Below, in pieces: positions 52,306 through 60,505 of a stretch of DNA of 64,000 nucleotides (the stretch's first letter is position 1; each line of letters opens with the position of its first letter). A program made the translations under genes and the position numbers. The notes below the pieces were generated by a model, which was not told the DNA's origin, did no database searches, and worked only from the letters and a program-made list of their open reading frames with translations. Location of the stretch: contig NZ_PTJC01000005.1 of assembly GCF_002934605.1 (NCBI RefSeq), positions 1,054,001-1,118,000 on the forward strand. Reading direction: 5' to 3'. This stretch comes from Neolewinella xylanilytica (GTDB lineage: Bacteria; Bacteroidota; Bacteroidia; Chitinophagales; Saprospiraceae).

Positions 52306-52997
52306 GCGGTGGGGATTTTAATGGGCGGGAAGGCGAGTTCCTGACCGACTCGCAGGCTGCGGTAGGTATCGAGACCGTTGAAGGCCGCCACGGCCTGCAC
52401 GTGGTCGAGATTGGTGTACACTTCCTGGCACAGGTTGGCCAGGGTGTCCCCATCCTTTACGACCCGCCGGTGGGTGAGGTCCGGCGAAAGCAGATTGTTG
52501 ATCAGCTCGCCGATCGCATCCGAGAAACTTCCCTTGAAACTGACCTCCGCTACCGCCCGGGTGGGCCGCCCGTCGGGGGTGAAGAGCTTGAAATTGTAAT
52601 TGAGCGCCGTCACCCGACCCTTAAAGAGCATGGTGCCCCAGATGAGGGTGAAGTGCCGCATATCGTGGGTGTCGGATTCGACGCCCAACAGGAATTTCTT
52701 GAAGAGCTCGGTCTCCGCTACTATGTCGGGGCGGGCAATGCCGTCCAGTATGCCGGTTGCATCGAAGATCAGTTCGCAGCTGAAGGTGCCCGGCGGGGTT
52801 TTCTTGTATTTAAGGGTGTTGGTGCTTTCGCTGCCATCTTCCGCCCGGACGGTTTCGTCGACCTCGTACTCGATGGCATGCTCCATGCCGTAGGATTCCG
52901 GGTTCACCAGCACCGGGAAGGCGGGCGGGATCGCCGGTTGCTTCCGGTCGGCATCCTTGAAGGCCAGAATCTTCATTTTTTCCAGGGGGCCGAGCAT
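52302..52997 (-). CDS. Tube/spike adaptor with LysM domain (Afp7/Pvc7, CIS_tube)
   Basis: The 231 aa product has the CIS_tube domain (about residues 1-165, PVLVNPESYGMEHAIEYEVD and TFSCELIFDATGILDG) and a C-terminal LysM (VKDGDTLANLCQEVYTNLDH, then RSLRVGQELAFPP). It corresponds to phage gp53-like and Afp7 proteins that join tube to spike or baseplate. Coupled by ATGA to the VgrG-like gene. Confidence 0.93.
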   Translation of the reverse strand: MLGPLEKMKILAFKDADRKQPAIPPAFPVLVNPESYGMEHAIEYEVDETVRAEDGSESTNTLKYKKTPPGTFSCELIFDATGILDGIARPDIVAETELFKKFLLGVESDTHDMRHFTLIWGTMLFKGRVTALNYNFKLFTPDGRPTRAVAEVSFKGSFSDAIGELINNLLSPDLTHRRVVKDGDTLANLCQEVYTNLDHVQAVAAFNGLDTYRSLRVGQELAFPPIKIPTA

Positions 52998-53000
52998 GGT

Positions 53001-53180
53001 CTAGCGTTCGTTTTTGCGGTTAAGGATTTCGAGGGTTTGCTCTACGGCTTCGCGTACCAGGGCGTCCTGTCCCTGTTGCTGGGCCTGGGCGCGCGCTTCT
53101 TTGCGCAGCCGCGTTACGGGCGGCTGTCGTTCCTCGTTGGTTTTGAGGGTGATGACCAGTTCCTTGATGACGATAGGCAT
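53001..53180 (-). CDS. DUF5908-like small protein of the injection operon
   Basis: This 59 aa gene reads MPIVIKELVITLKTNEER, then a charged, Gln/Arg-rich helix to the end. The MPIxIKELxI opening is what I know from DUF5908 proteins, found in Bacteroidota contractile injection operons at the Afp6 position between tube and LysM genes. It lies nine bases after the tube gene and three bases before the adaptor gene. Role unknown; possibly a capping or chaperone peptide. Confidence 0.85.
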   Translation of the reverse strand: MPIVIKELVITLKTNEERQPPVTRLRKEARAQAQQQGQDALVREAVEQTLEILNRKNER

Positions 53181-53189
53181 GGGTGGTGC

Positions 53190-53624
53190 TTATAGCGGGT
53201 GAAAGGTGCGGTAGCCGAGCTCGAGGGTTTCGATGACCAGGCTGTTTTCTTCGGCATTGAAGTCGGAGTGGCTCCACTTCTTCGGCCACGCCCAGTCGAC
53301 TTGCCAGCTCTGCAGCGGCTCGCCGTCCGGATCGAGGAGGTGAATGGTGACGTCGGTGGGGGCAAACTGCCGGTCGAAAAAGGCCGCCTTACACCAGTCG
53401 CTGAGCGCGGAACTGACTTCCATGGCCCGGGTAAGCACCAGGTTAGGGTACTGCGTCCGTACGGGCAGGACGTGTTCGAAGCGGTTCTCGCCACCCTCTA
53501 CCACGGTTTCGGTAGTGTACTCCACGCTCAGCCCGCTGACGCTCTGGAAGCGAATGTCCTCGTCCCCCCGGTCGAAGCCGAAGTGAACGCTGAAGTGAAA
53601 GCCGAGGGCGCGGGGCGTAGCCAT
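53190..53624 (-). CDS. Inner tube protein (Afp5-like, gp19 family)
   Basis: The 144 aa product is a phage gp19/Hcp-like tube protein: FQSVSGLSVEYTTETVVEGG and NLVLTRAMEVSSALSDWC are the standard strand pattern, and IETLELGYRTFHPL is its end. It probably forms the tube-initiating ring, as Afp5 does, because it is the second tube gene and follows the main one by a single base. Confidence 0.93.
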   Translation of the reverse strand: MATPRALGFHFSVHFGFDRGDEDIRFQSVSGLSVEYTTETVVEGGENRFEHVLPVRTQYPNLVLTRAMEVSSALSDWCKAAFFDRQFAPTDVTIHLLDPDGEPLQSWQVDWAWPKKWSHSDFNAEENSLVIETLELGYRTFHPL

Positions 53625-53625
53625 G

Positions 53626-54054
53626 TCAGACGAGTTGGGAAATGCCCTCGGTGGCCACCTCGATCGTTTCGATGGCGATTTCGTTGGCGTCGGCCTTCAT
53701 CTCCGAGGGGGTGTACTTGACCACGAAGCAATTCATGGCCCGCCAGGTCATCACCGGTTCCAGCTCGTCATTCAGCAGCTTGATGGTGAGATCCCTGCGC
53801 TCCGTCGCATTGAACTGGTGGCTGTTGAACCACTTGTAGAAATCCGCGTCCGGCGCGATCGTACCCCGCTTGAGGGTGATGTTGGCGTAGGTCAGCATGC
53901 CGGGCATTTTCTGCTTGGAGGCCACGGGGCTGGAACCCTCCCGGTACTCGATGACCTCGGTGCTGGATTCCAGGCCGGTCACCTCGGTGAAGCCGACGCG
54001 TTCGCCGCCCCACTCCAGGAGGAAGCTGAACTTTAGTAAGGGTAGGTTTGCCAT
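53626..54054 (-). CDS. Inner tube protein (Afp1-like, gp19 family)
   Basis: The 142 aa product is the probable main tube subunit: LPLLKFSFLLEWGGERVGFT, EVTGLESSTEVIEYREGSSP and ANITLKRGTIAPDADFYKWF are family hallmarks. It stacks as hexamers to form the hollow needle that carries cargo. It comes after a 165 bp repeat-rich gap, the only large gap inside the operon, and lies one base before the second tube gene. Confidence 0.94.
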   Translation of the reverse strand: MANLPLLKFSFLLEWGGERVGFTEVTGLESSTEVIEYREGSSPVASKQKMPGMLTYANITLKRGTIAPDADFYKWFNSHQFNATERRDLTIKLLNDELEPVMTWRAMNCFVVKYTPSEMKADANEIAIETIEVATEGISQLV

Positions 54055-54055
54055 T

Positions 54056-54219
54056 TTTTAGTCTGTTAGTCTGTTAGTCTGTTAGTCGCTCCCTTTGGTC
54101 GCGGGTAGTGGGTAGTCTTTTAGTCGGGTAGTCTTTTGTTGCGGGGTGCAGTATGTGACGAGCGAAGCGAGCATCCCCGGAAATTCAGTCCTTCACTCCT
54201 TCAGTCCTTCACTCCCTGC
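54056..54219 (-). repeat. Repeat-filled spacer inside the injection operon
   Basis: The gap between sheath and tube genes contains an 8 bp repeat (TAGTCTGT, more than three units), a reverse-oriented copy of the 24 bp family seen at 18.1 kb (GGTAGTCTTTTAGTCGGGTA), the GCTCCCTTTGGTCGC motif shared with 29.8 kb, and a 16 bp doublet TCAGTCCTTCACTCC near 54187-54217. No gene is present. It may hold an internal promoter or RNA-processing site for the tube gene, but none was identified. Confidence 0.8.
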
Positions 54220-55941
54220 TCAGGATTGCGCCTGTTGCTGGCTAAAGCGGAGGACGATGAACTCGGCCGGGCGAACCGGGGCCAGGGAAATGTCCACGAT
54301 CATCCGGCCGGCGAGGACGTCCTGGGCGGTCATGGTTTGTCCGAGGCCGATGGCTACGCGGTAGGCTTCTTCCGCTTTGGCGCCCTGTAGCGCACCGGCC
54401 CGCCACTGCAGGTTGAGGAAGTTCTCGATCATGCCGCGGACCCGTAGCCAGGTGTTGGCGTCGTTGGGTTCGAAGACGAAGGACTCGGTGGCTTTCTTGA
54501 TGCTTTCCTCCAGGAAGATGAGCAGTCGCCGCACGTTGATGTATTTGTATTCGCCGTCGTTACCGGCCAGGGTGCGGGCGCCGAAGATCAGCGTGCCCCG
54601 GCCCGGAAAGGCGCGGATGGCGTTGATGCTCTTGCCGGTGGTGTGTACGTTGAGGTTCCCCAACTGCGTTTGGGTGTACCGCGTATCGGGGCCGAGCACG
54701 CCGATGACGCTCTCGTTGGCGGGTGCCTTCCACACGCCCCTTGCCTCGTCCACCCTGGCGTAGACGCCGGCGACCGCACCGCTCGGCGGTTGGTAGGTGA
54801 TGTCGTTCTCAATGCCGTTCGCCACGGTGCCGTATACCGGGAAGATCCGCCGCAGGTTGGCGTCCGGATCGAAGGCGGCGGTGAGGGCCGCGTCGTAGGC
54901 GGCGAAGGCGTCGGCCAGATCCGACAGCGTATTGGGGTCGGTATTGTCGTAGGCGGCGATGGCGGCATCTAGATTGGTGCGGGCGTCCGTCACCGCGTCC
55001 GGGAGGGGGTTAGCGGGTGGACTGGCTTCAACCGCGTCCAGCGCGGTGGTGAGTGCACTCGCATCGGCCGGAGCATTGAGTTGAATATCGGCGTGGGCCG
55101 CCTTGGCGCGTCCGATCCGCATGAACGACAGGATATCCGTGTCGTCGTTGTGTAGTTGGGTGTGATCGAAGCCGGTTAGCGAAGACCCATCCGCAAAATT
55201 CAGGGTCATGTTTTCCAAAATGGGATAGTCCACGGGGTGGTACAGCTTGGTCTTTAACCAGGGCGTGTAGACCGCGCCGTAGCTTAGGCTATTTACGCCA
55301 ATTGAATCCCGGAAGTCTTGTCCGGGGGACTTGGCGGGATCGGGAGCAACCGGGGGTCTCGAAATGGTATCTTCCCGGATCAGGTCGCAGATAGTGAACC
55401 GATCCTGCAGATCGCCGCACTGCAGGAGGGCCGCTTTCTGCACGTCGGTGAGTGCCGTAGCATCGGTGGCCGCCATATCGGGGAAAAGCAGAAGGGTAGG
55501 CTCGTCTACTTTGGCGATGGCTTCGAGCGCCCGACCGGGACCGGTAAAATCGGTGTCGGTGATCTCGGCATCATTGGAACCGTCGAAGGAATAGGCACCC
55601 GTGGACACCACGTAGCAATCTCCCCCGCCATTGGCGTAAAACAGCCGGATCGCGTCGTAGAGGTAGTAGCGGACCCGCAAGTCGGACCGAATGAAATTCA
55701 TCGCCGCGTCCAGCTCCACCTCCGTAACCGCTACGGGCGGACCGAAGCCGAAGATGGCCTCGTACTCGATCTGGCTGGAAATGCGGACGGGTTGGTCCAC
55801 CAGGCTTTCCCCCGCGGCGGTTTCGGTCAGCTGGGTGTACCCCAGAAAGGCGGGAATGGCCGTTTCCACGGCGGCCACCGAGGGCGGGAGGGTGGTGATT
55901 TCCTGGACGTAGACGCCCGGTACTTTTAGATTGGCTAACAT
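54220..55941 (-). CDS. Contractile sheath protein, larger copy (Afp2-4-like)
   Basis: The 573 aa product is a phage-tail-sheath-family protein. The N-terminus VPGVYVQEITTLPPSVAAVE and the C-terminal NVRRLLIFLEESIKKATESF, then MTAQDVLAGRMIVDISLAPV match sheath domains that interlock neighbouring subunits. Compared with the other copy it carries an extra Ala/Asp-rich segment at about residues 290-380 (DAVTDARTNLDAAIAAYDN), likely surface-exposed. Two or three sheath genes are normal in eCIS. Confidence 0.95.
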   Translation of the reverse strand: MLANLKVPGVYVQEITTLPPSVAAVETAIPAFLGYTQLTETAAGESLVDQPVRISSQIEYEAIFGFGPPVAVTEVELDAAMNFIRSDLRVRYYLYDAIRLFYANGGGDCYVVSTGAYSFDGSNDAEITDTDFTGPGRALEAIAKVDEPTLLLFPDMAATDATALTDVQKAALLQCGDLQDRFTICDLIREDTISRPPVAPDPAKSPGQDFRDSIGVNSLSYGAVYTPWLKTKLYHPVDYPILENMTLNFADGSSLTGFDHTQLHNDDTDILSFMRIGRAKAAHADIQLNAPADASALTTALDAVEASPPANPLPDAVTDARTNLDAAIAAYDNTDPNTLSDLADAFAAYDAALTAAFDPDANLRRIFPVYGTVANGIENDITYQPPSGAVAGVYARVDEARGVWKAPANESVIGVLGPDTRYTQTQLGNLNVHTTGKSINAIRAFPGRGTLIFGARTLAGNDGEYKYINVRRLLIFLEESIKKATESFVFEPNDANTWLRVRGMIENFLNLQWRAGALQGAKAEEAYRVAIGLGQTMTAQDVLAGRMIVDISLAPVRPAEFIVLRFSQQQAQS

Positions 55942-55953
55942 AAAAGGGGCGAT

Positions 55954-57438
55954 TTAGCTGGTGGGTAGATGTTGCATAAAGCGGAGGACGATGAATTCAG
56001 CGGGGCGGACCGGTGCAACCTGGATCACCACGATCATGCGGCCGTCGATCACGTCCTGGGGCGTCATGGTCTTGCCCAGCCCGACGGCCACCCGGAAGGC
56101 GTGCTCCTGCTTCGCCCCCTGGAGGGCACCGTCGCGCCATAGGAGGGTGAGGAAGTTTTCGATCATCGCCTGCACCCGCACCCAGGTGTTCGCGTCGTTG
56201 GGCTCGAAGACGAACTGGGCGGTGGCTTTCTGGATGGATTCTTCCAGCATGTTCATCAACCGGCGGACGGAGACGTAGCGGTACTCGTTGTCGTTGCCGG
56301 CCAGGGTGCGGGCGCCGTAGACAAGGATGCCCTTGCCGGTGAAGCGCCGGATCGCGTTGATCGATTTGCCGCTGATGGTGTCCACGTTCAGATCCCCGAG
56401 TTCGGTTTGGGTGAAAACCCGGGTCAGGCCATCCGCGCCCGCCACGCTCACGTTCGCCGGTGCCTTCCACACCCCGCGGGTACGGTCGACGAAAGCGTAA
56501 AGGCCGGCTACCGCGCCACTCGGGGGAACGGGAACCCGGGTGTCGTTGAGCCCCCTCAGGATGCTGCGGTAGGTGGCCGATTGTTGGTGTAGGGCCGTTT
56601 CTTCCCGTTCGATTTCCGCCGGCTCGGTAGCCGCCGCGGCGGTTGCGAAAAGCCCTTGTTCGTCCGGAAGGAGGGCGTCTTCCAGGGTTTGGGCCGGGTT
56701 ACCTACGCCGACCGAGAAGACGGCACCGGCCGCATCCAGCACCCGGGCGTTGTAGGGTTTGGAGAGCGAGGTGATCAGCCAGGGTGTATAGGCCGCGCCG
56801 TAGCTCAGTCCCACGGTGCCGGTATTGTCCCGAAACTCCTCCCCGTCCAGTTGGTCGGCGGGCAGGTCCAGTACGGCTACGCGATCCATGCGGGACTGGC
56901 AGTGCTGCAGGGCGAAGTCATGCAGGCCGTACACTTCGTGCGGACTTCCTCCCAGCGACACGGCATCGGGGAAGAGCAGGATGGTAGGATCATCCCAGGT
57001 TTCCAGGGCTTCGATGCCCGCCGTAAACTCCGCCTCGTCGGCGGTGGTGGCGTCGTTCAGCAGCCCGCCGATTGACACGATGAAGCAATCCCCGCCGCCA
57101 TTCGCGTAGAAGAGCTGTACGGCGGGGTAGAGGTAAAATTCCTGGGTCAGGGTGGCCCGTACGAACTGCCGGTTCTCGTCCAGCACCACCGAATCGACGG
57201 TAGCGGGCAATCCCCGCCCAAACAACTCCTCGAATTCCAGCAGCGAACCGATCCGGATAACCTGCACCGGCCGTTCTTCCTCCGGGGTGTTGGCCGGGGA
57301 GCCCAGTTCAAGCGGCCGCTCCGGTCGTTTAACCGTGTAGCCGATGAAGGCGGGCAGGGCGGTCTCTACCGGGGCCACCGAGGGGGGGAAGGTCGATATT
57401 TCTTCGACGAAGACGCCGGGGACTTTATAGGTTGCCAT
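55954..57438 (-). CDS. Contractile sheath protein, shorter copy (Afp2-4-like)
   Basis: The 494 aa product is a second sheath protein with VPGVFVEEISTFPPSVAPVE at the start and VRRLMNMLEESIQKATAQF and MTPQDVIDGRMIVVIQVAPV at the end. The start at 57438 (MATYKVPGVF) matches the family; the 512 aa frame overlaps the upstream gene. It and the larger copy lie 12 bases apart and probably build different parts of the sheath. Confidence 0.95.
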   Translation of the reverse strand: MATYKVPGVFVEEISTFPPSVAPVETALPAFIGYTVKRPERPLELGSPANTPEEERPVQVIRIGSLLEFEELFGRGLPATVDSVVLDENRQFVRATLTQEFYLYPAVQLFYANGGGDCFIVSIGGLLNDATTADEAEFTAGIEALETWDDPTILLFPDAVSLGGSPHEVYGLHDFALQHCQSRMDRVAVLDLPADQLDGEEFRDNTGTVGLSYGAAYTPWLITSLSKPYNARVLDAAGAVFSVGVGNPAQTLEDALLPDEQGLFATAAAATEPAEIEREETALHQQSATYRSILRGLNDTRVPVPPSGAVAGLYAFVDRTRGVWKAPANVSVAGADGLTRVFTQTELGDLNVDTISGKSINAIRRFTGKGILVYGARTLAGNDNEYRYVSVRRLMNMLEESIQKATAQFVFEPNDANTWVRVQAMIENFLTLLWRDGALQGAKQEHAFRVAVGLGKTMTPQDVIDGRMIVVIQVAPVRPAEFIVLRFMQHLPTS

Positions 57439-57443
57439 GGATG

Positions 57444-58205
57444 TCAGGGATTGGAGGAGGTAAAGTGAAAATCGAGGGCGAAGCCCGCCCATCCGGCCAG
57501 CTGCAGTTCGATTACGCCGAGCAGATCGGGTATACTCCCGAAGCCTACGGCCAGGTTCTGATTGGTGATGTTGGCACCCGTGAAGCGATAGCGCCCCGCC
57601 GGACGGTCCCGGAGATCGAGTTGGTATTCCGGCGTCGTGGCTTCTCCCCCGGAGACGGCGAAGGTTTCCAGGATCGGGTTATTGAAAAGGAAGGGATCGC
57701 GTAAGTCCACCGTGCTATCCGTGCCAGGAGTAGTCTGAGCGAGCCGCACCACCGCCGGGCTGCTATCCAGGTAGGGTAGATTGCCGCCGGTCAGCACGTA
57801 GCCGGACACGGGGGGCTGATTGGCATTCGTGACATAGAAAAGCTTCCGCTCCAGCGTTGCGACGCCAAAATTGGTCTTTTTGGCAAAGCCCGGGTCCAGC
57901 AGGAACACCCCAAGCTGCAGGCGCACGGAAGGGTCGGTGGTCGAAAAAGAATCCTGCGCCAGCAGCCAGCCGCCCTGGGTGGACCGCTTCCACTGCAGGC
58001 CGTAGCGATCCAGCGTGGCCTGTCCGGCCTCGGTCGGCCGCAGGTCCAGTAGCGGCCGCAGATCGTACCGCAGGTAATCGCGTTGCTCGGCGACCGACAG
58101 CGCCCCGGGGTCCGCTACGGGCACCTGTCCCGCGACGCTACCGAGGTAGTCGGGGTGCCAGCAGCGCAGCGTAAGCAGCTTGGTGTATGTGATGCGGAAA
58201 GCCAT
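57444..58205 (-). CDS. eCIS-associated protein of unknown function
   Basis: The 253 aa product is not recognised. It is soluble and beta-rich; the N-terminus TYTKLLTLRCWHPDYLG and a C-terminal ELQLAGWAGFALDFHF stand out. It lies two bases after the Afp16-like gene and five before the first sheath gene, so it is an integral member of the operon. A role at the cap, with the Afp16-like protein, or in sheath assembly is possible from position alone. Confidence 0.8.
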   Translation of the reverse strand: MAFRITYTKLLTLRCWHPDYLGSVAGQVPVADPGALSVAEQRDYLRYDLRPLLDLRPTEAGQATLDRYGLQWKRSTQGGWLLAQDSFSTTDPSVRLQLGVFLLDPGFAKKTNFGVATLERKLFYVTNANQPPVSGYVLTGGNLPYLDSSPAVVRLAQTTPGTDSTVDLRDPFLFNNPILETFAVSGGEATTPEYQLDLRDRPAGRYRFTGANITNQNLAVGFGSIPDLLGVIELQLAGWAGFALDFHFTSSNP

Positions 58206-58207
58206 GG

Positions 58208-58909
58208 TCAGCGGAGGGATTCGTTGAGGACGATTTCCGTGATCGGCGGGCCGGTAACGGCGTTCTCCGGCAGGAGCTCTACGTTAGCCGTCTGAATCAG
58301 GTAGAGAACGGACGGAATTTGCTTGCCCCCCAGCATCCCCCAGAGGTGATTTTGCTCCTCGAAGGAGGGCGAGAGCAGGCTGAATTTCAGTATCTGGTCG
58401 CCGTAGGTGCCGCCGCCGGGCCAGGCTACCGTCCCGTCGTCGGTGAGTTTATTGCGGTGCTGGAAGATGGCGATGACGTGGGAAAGCAGGGTCATCGCGT
58501 TGAGGTAGTTGCTGTGGTTGGCCGTGATGAGCACGTAGAGGTTCAGGCCCACCGGTGGGTTCCGGTAGAGGATGCCGTTGCTATCGTCCGTAGCCAGGGG
58601 GTTGACGCGGTAGTTGCGCTGATTTTTGCGGCTGGGATCCTCTTCGGTCCGCACCAGGGTGAGCACGATGGAATCGGTGAGGGTAATATTTTGCTCGCCG
58701 TCGCCGATCCCTTCCAGCTCCGGCCGGCCGATATTGCCGACTACGGTGCGGTTGAGGGGGGTGGTCTGGATGGTTCCCAACTGCGTTTGCAGGTAGCCGC
58801 GAACGGTCATCAGTAAGTCGGAAACGCGGTCTTGGACGATAGGCATGATGTCGGCGCTGTAGGGGTAAAGTTGCGGGACGGCGGCGGGCGGCGCGTCCCG
58901 GTTTTCCAT
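58208..58909 (-). CDS. DUF4255 cap protein (Afp16/Pvc16-like)
   Basis: The 233 aa product has the Pvc16 N-terminal/DUF4255 pattern: VLTLVRTEEDPSRKNQRNYR and PVGLNLYVLITANHSNYLNA, then LSHVIAIFQHRN. Afp16 caps the distal end of the tube and ends its growth. The start at 58909 (MENRDAPP) avoids overlap with the regulator gene; a Met at 58846 (MPIVQDRV) is also possible. First gene of the 28 kb operon. Confidence 0.9.
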   Translation of the reverse strand: MENRDAPPAAVPQLYPYSADIMPIVQDRVSDLLMTVRGYLQTQLGTIQTTPLNRTVVGNIGRPELEGIGDGEQNITLTDSIVLTLVRTEEDPSRKNQRNYRVNPLATDDSNGILYRNPPVGLNLYVLITANHSNYLNAMTLLSHVIAIFQHRNKLTDDGTVAWPGGGTYGDQILKFSLLSPSFEEQNHLWGMLGGKQIPSVLYLIQTANVELLPENAVTGPPITEIVLNESLR

Positions 58910-58926
58910 GATATTTCGGTCAAGGA

Positions 58927-59481
58927 TCAGATCGCGCAAAGCTCCCGGCGCATCGCTTCGCGCACGATGCCGGCCGTATTCCGTACCCCCAGTTTCTGCA
59001 GAATGTGCGCGCGGTGGGTTTCGACCGTGCAGCGGCTGATGAAGAGCTTGGCCGCGATCTCGTCGGTGGTGTATTCCAGTACGATCAGGCGGAGTACCTG
59101 TCGCTCCCGCTTGGTGAGCGGCTCCACTAGCGGGCGCAGGAGCAAGGATTCCGTCTGTAGGTCGGGGTCGATATACCGTCGTCCTTTTCCGACGGTAACC
59201 ACGGCCGTCCGCAGCTTTTCCGGCGTCGCATCGCGTAGCAGGTAGCCATGCAGCCCGCCGTCCATCAGTCGGCTAACCAGGGCGGGATGAACGGCCCCGC
59301 CAATCAGGAGGCGACGACGATTCCGGCAGGAGCGATCGCAGAGTTCGACCAATTCCTTTTCGGTCGGTCGGTCGCCGGCAACCAGCAGCTGCAGGGCGCT
59401 GGTCTCCCCGGCAAGCAGGTCGAGCAAGCCCGAGTGAAAAATTGGAGACGCCCCGGTGATCAGTAGCGTTGATGGGTGCAT
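58927..59481 (-). CDS. LuxR-type response regulator with degenerate receiver
   Basis: The 184 aa product ends in a LuxR/NarL helix-turn-helix (LTKRERQVLRLIVLEYTTDE, then IAAKLFISRCTVETHRAHIL). The N-terminal ~110 residues have the receiver fold pattern but at the phospho-acceptor position the strand reads RRLLIGGAVHP, with no Asp, so normal phosphorylation is unlikely. The start at 59481 (MHPSTLLITGASPIF) is chosen over a much longer, unconserved frame. It ends 17 bases before the injection operon on the same strand and is the most obvious local regulator of it. Confidence 0.88.
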   Translation of the reverse strand: MHPSTLLITGASPIFHSGLLDLLAGETSALQLLVAGDRPTEKELVELCDRSCRNRRRLLIGGAVHPALVSRLMDGGLHGYLLRDATPEKLRTAVVTVGKGRRYIDPDLQTESLLLRPLVEPLTKRERQVLRLIVLEYTTDEIAAKLFISRCTVETHRAHILQKLGVRNTAGIVREAMRRELCAI

Positions 59482-59575
59482 AGTGAATGGTTTATCCAGT
59501 CCACGGGCCGGCCAGACCGAAACCGTGGATTCAGGGTGAGTAAAAGCAAAATGCGTTGGGGCTACCTCAATATAG

Positions 59576-59589
59576 CACGTTGGAACGTG
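59576..59589. promoter_or_regulatory. Perfect dyad, candidate operator
   Basis: CACGTT and AACGTG are separated by two bases, 95 bp upstream of the LuxR-type gene and in the divergent spacer (59482-59854). A dimeric regulator could bind here; the LuxR-type protein itself is the obvious candidate. No certain promoter was identified in the spacer, which holds nothing else I can name. Confidence 0.35.
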
Positions 59590-59854
59590 TATATACAGGC
59601 GCGGTGGATTCCGGTGGCGGTGATTTATGGATCGGCGCGGCGCGGCGTTACGAAATGTTAAGAAAATATGTTGCCCCAGGCCGGGCCGAACGGCAAAGGC
59701 CGCGAGAAACCTGGGGCCGCCGGCGAGCAACCGGGGTGGGGGGGTGGCATGGGGGCACGGGCTATTTGCCGGGGGCGTTGATTATACGGAGCACCCCGTC
59801 TTTTGGCCGTGGGTGTACTTCCCCGTTTTCCCAAGTTGTCTGAATCGTCTCGCT

Positions 59855-60499
59855 ATGACTGAAAAATTCCTCCGCGCGCCCCACTGGAAGCTATTCGTTT
59901 ACTCCTTTGGCGTCCCCTTCCTGTTGCAATTGCTGGGCACTGCCGTGTCGCTGTCCAACCTCGTCACCCTCGAAGGCCCCGGCTCCGTTCCCGCCTGGCC
60001 GTACTATCTCTCCTCGGCCGGTTCGCTCGCGATCGGCGGGGTACTGTACGGTTGGATGTGGGCGGTCGGCTACGGACTCCAGCAACGCATGCCGCGCGAA
60101 TTCCGCCGCCCCACGATCGGGTTCGGGGCGGTATTGGCTACCCTGGCGACGCTTTGTTTGGGGAGTCTGTTCTACAGTGGTGACGTGTTGCTGCTTATGG
60201 ACGAGTCCAACGTATTCACGCTACTCTTCTGGACGGTCCTGCCCCTCCTCATCGTCTGGATGATCGCCCACCTCTACTGCGCTACCTACCTGGCCGACCT
60301 GGTCATTTTCGCGGAGGAGGAGCGGGAGCCCACAACCCACGAACTGATGCAACTAGCCCTGCTCATCTGGGCCTTTCCGATTGGCGTCTGGATCGTGCAG
60401 CCCCGGATCAACCGCCTGGCGCGGCGCGCAAGGCAGGGGAATTTGGGCGCGGACGCAGGTGCGGAGGTTGTTTACGGAGATCAAAGCCAGGTGGCATAG
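59855..60499 (+). CDS. Inner membrane protein of unknown function
   Basis: The 214 aa product (start MTEKFLRAPHWKLFVYSFGV at 59855) has about five hydrophobic segments, for example VLATLATLCLGSLFY, VFTLLFWTVLPLLIVWMIAH and ALLIWAFPIGVWIV. The PRINRLARRARQG segment follows the last one on the cytoplasmic side. It resembles DUF-type small Bacteroidota membrane proteins but I cannot name the family. Divergent from the LuxR-type gene, convergent with the oxidoreductase. Confidence 0.75.
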   Translation: MTEKFLRAPHWKLFVYSFGVPFLLQLLGTAVSLSNLVTLEGPGSVPAWPYYLSSAGSLAIGGVLYGWMWAVGYGLQQRMPREFRRPTIGFGAVLATLATLCLGSLFYSGDVLLLMDESNVFTLLFWTVLPLLIVWMIAHLYCATYLADLVIFAEEEREPTTHELMQLALLIWAFPIGVWIVQPRINRLARRARQGNLGADAGAEVVYGDQSQVA

Positions 60500-60505
60500 G
60501 CCCGT

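Noticed and set aside
50593..52344. 583 aa plus-strand ORF opposite the VgrG-like gene
   Set aside because: It is a shadow frame in GC-rich DNA, antisense to a gene with clear domains, and has no recognisable motifs.
31026..58909. Classical type VI secretion system
   Set aside because: No TssJ, TssL, TssM or ClpV was found in the window; the AAA+ protein, CIS_TMP, DUF4255 and two sheath genes fit the eCIS/T6SSiv group.
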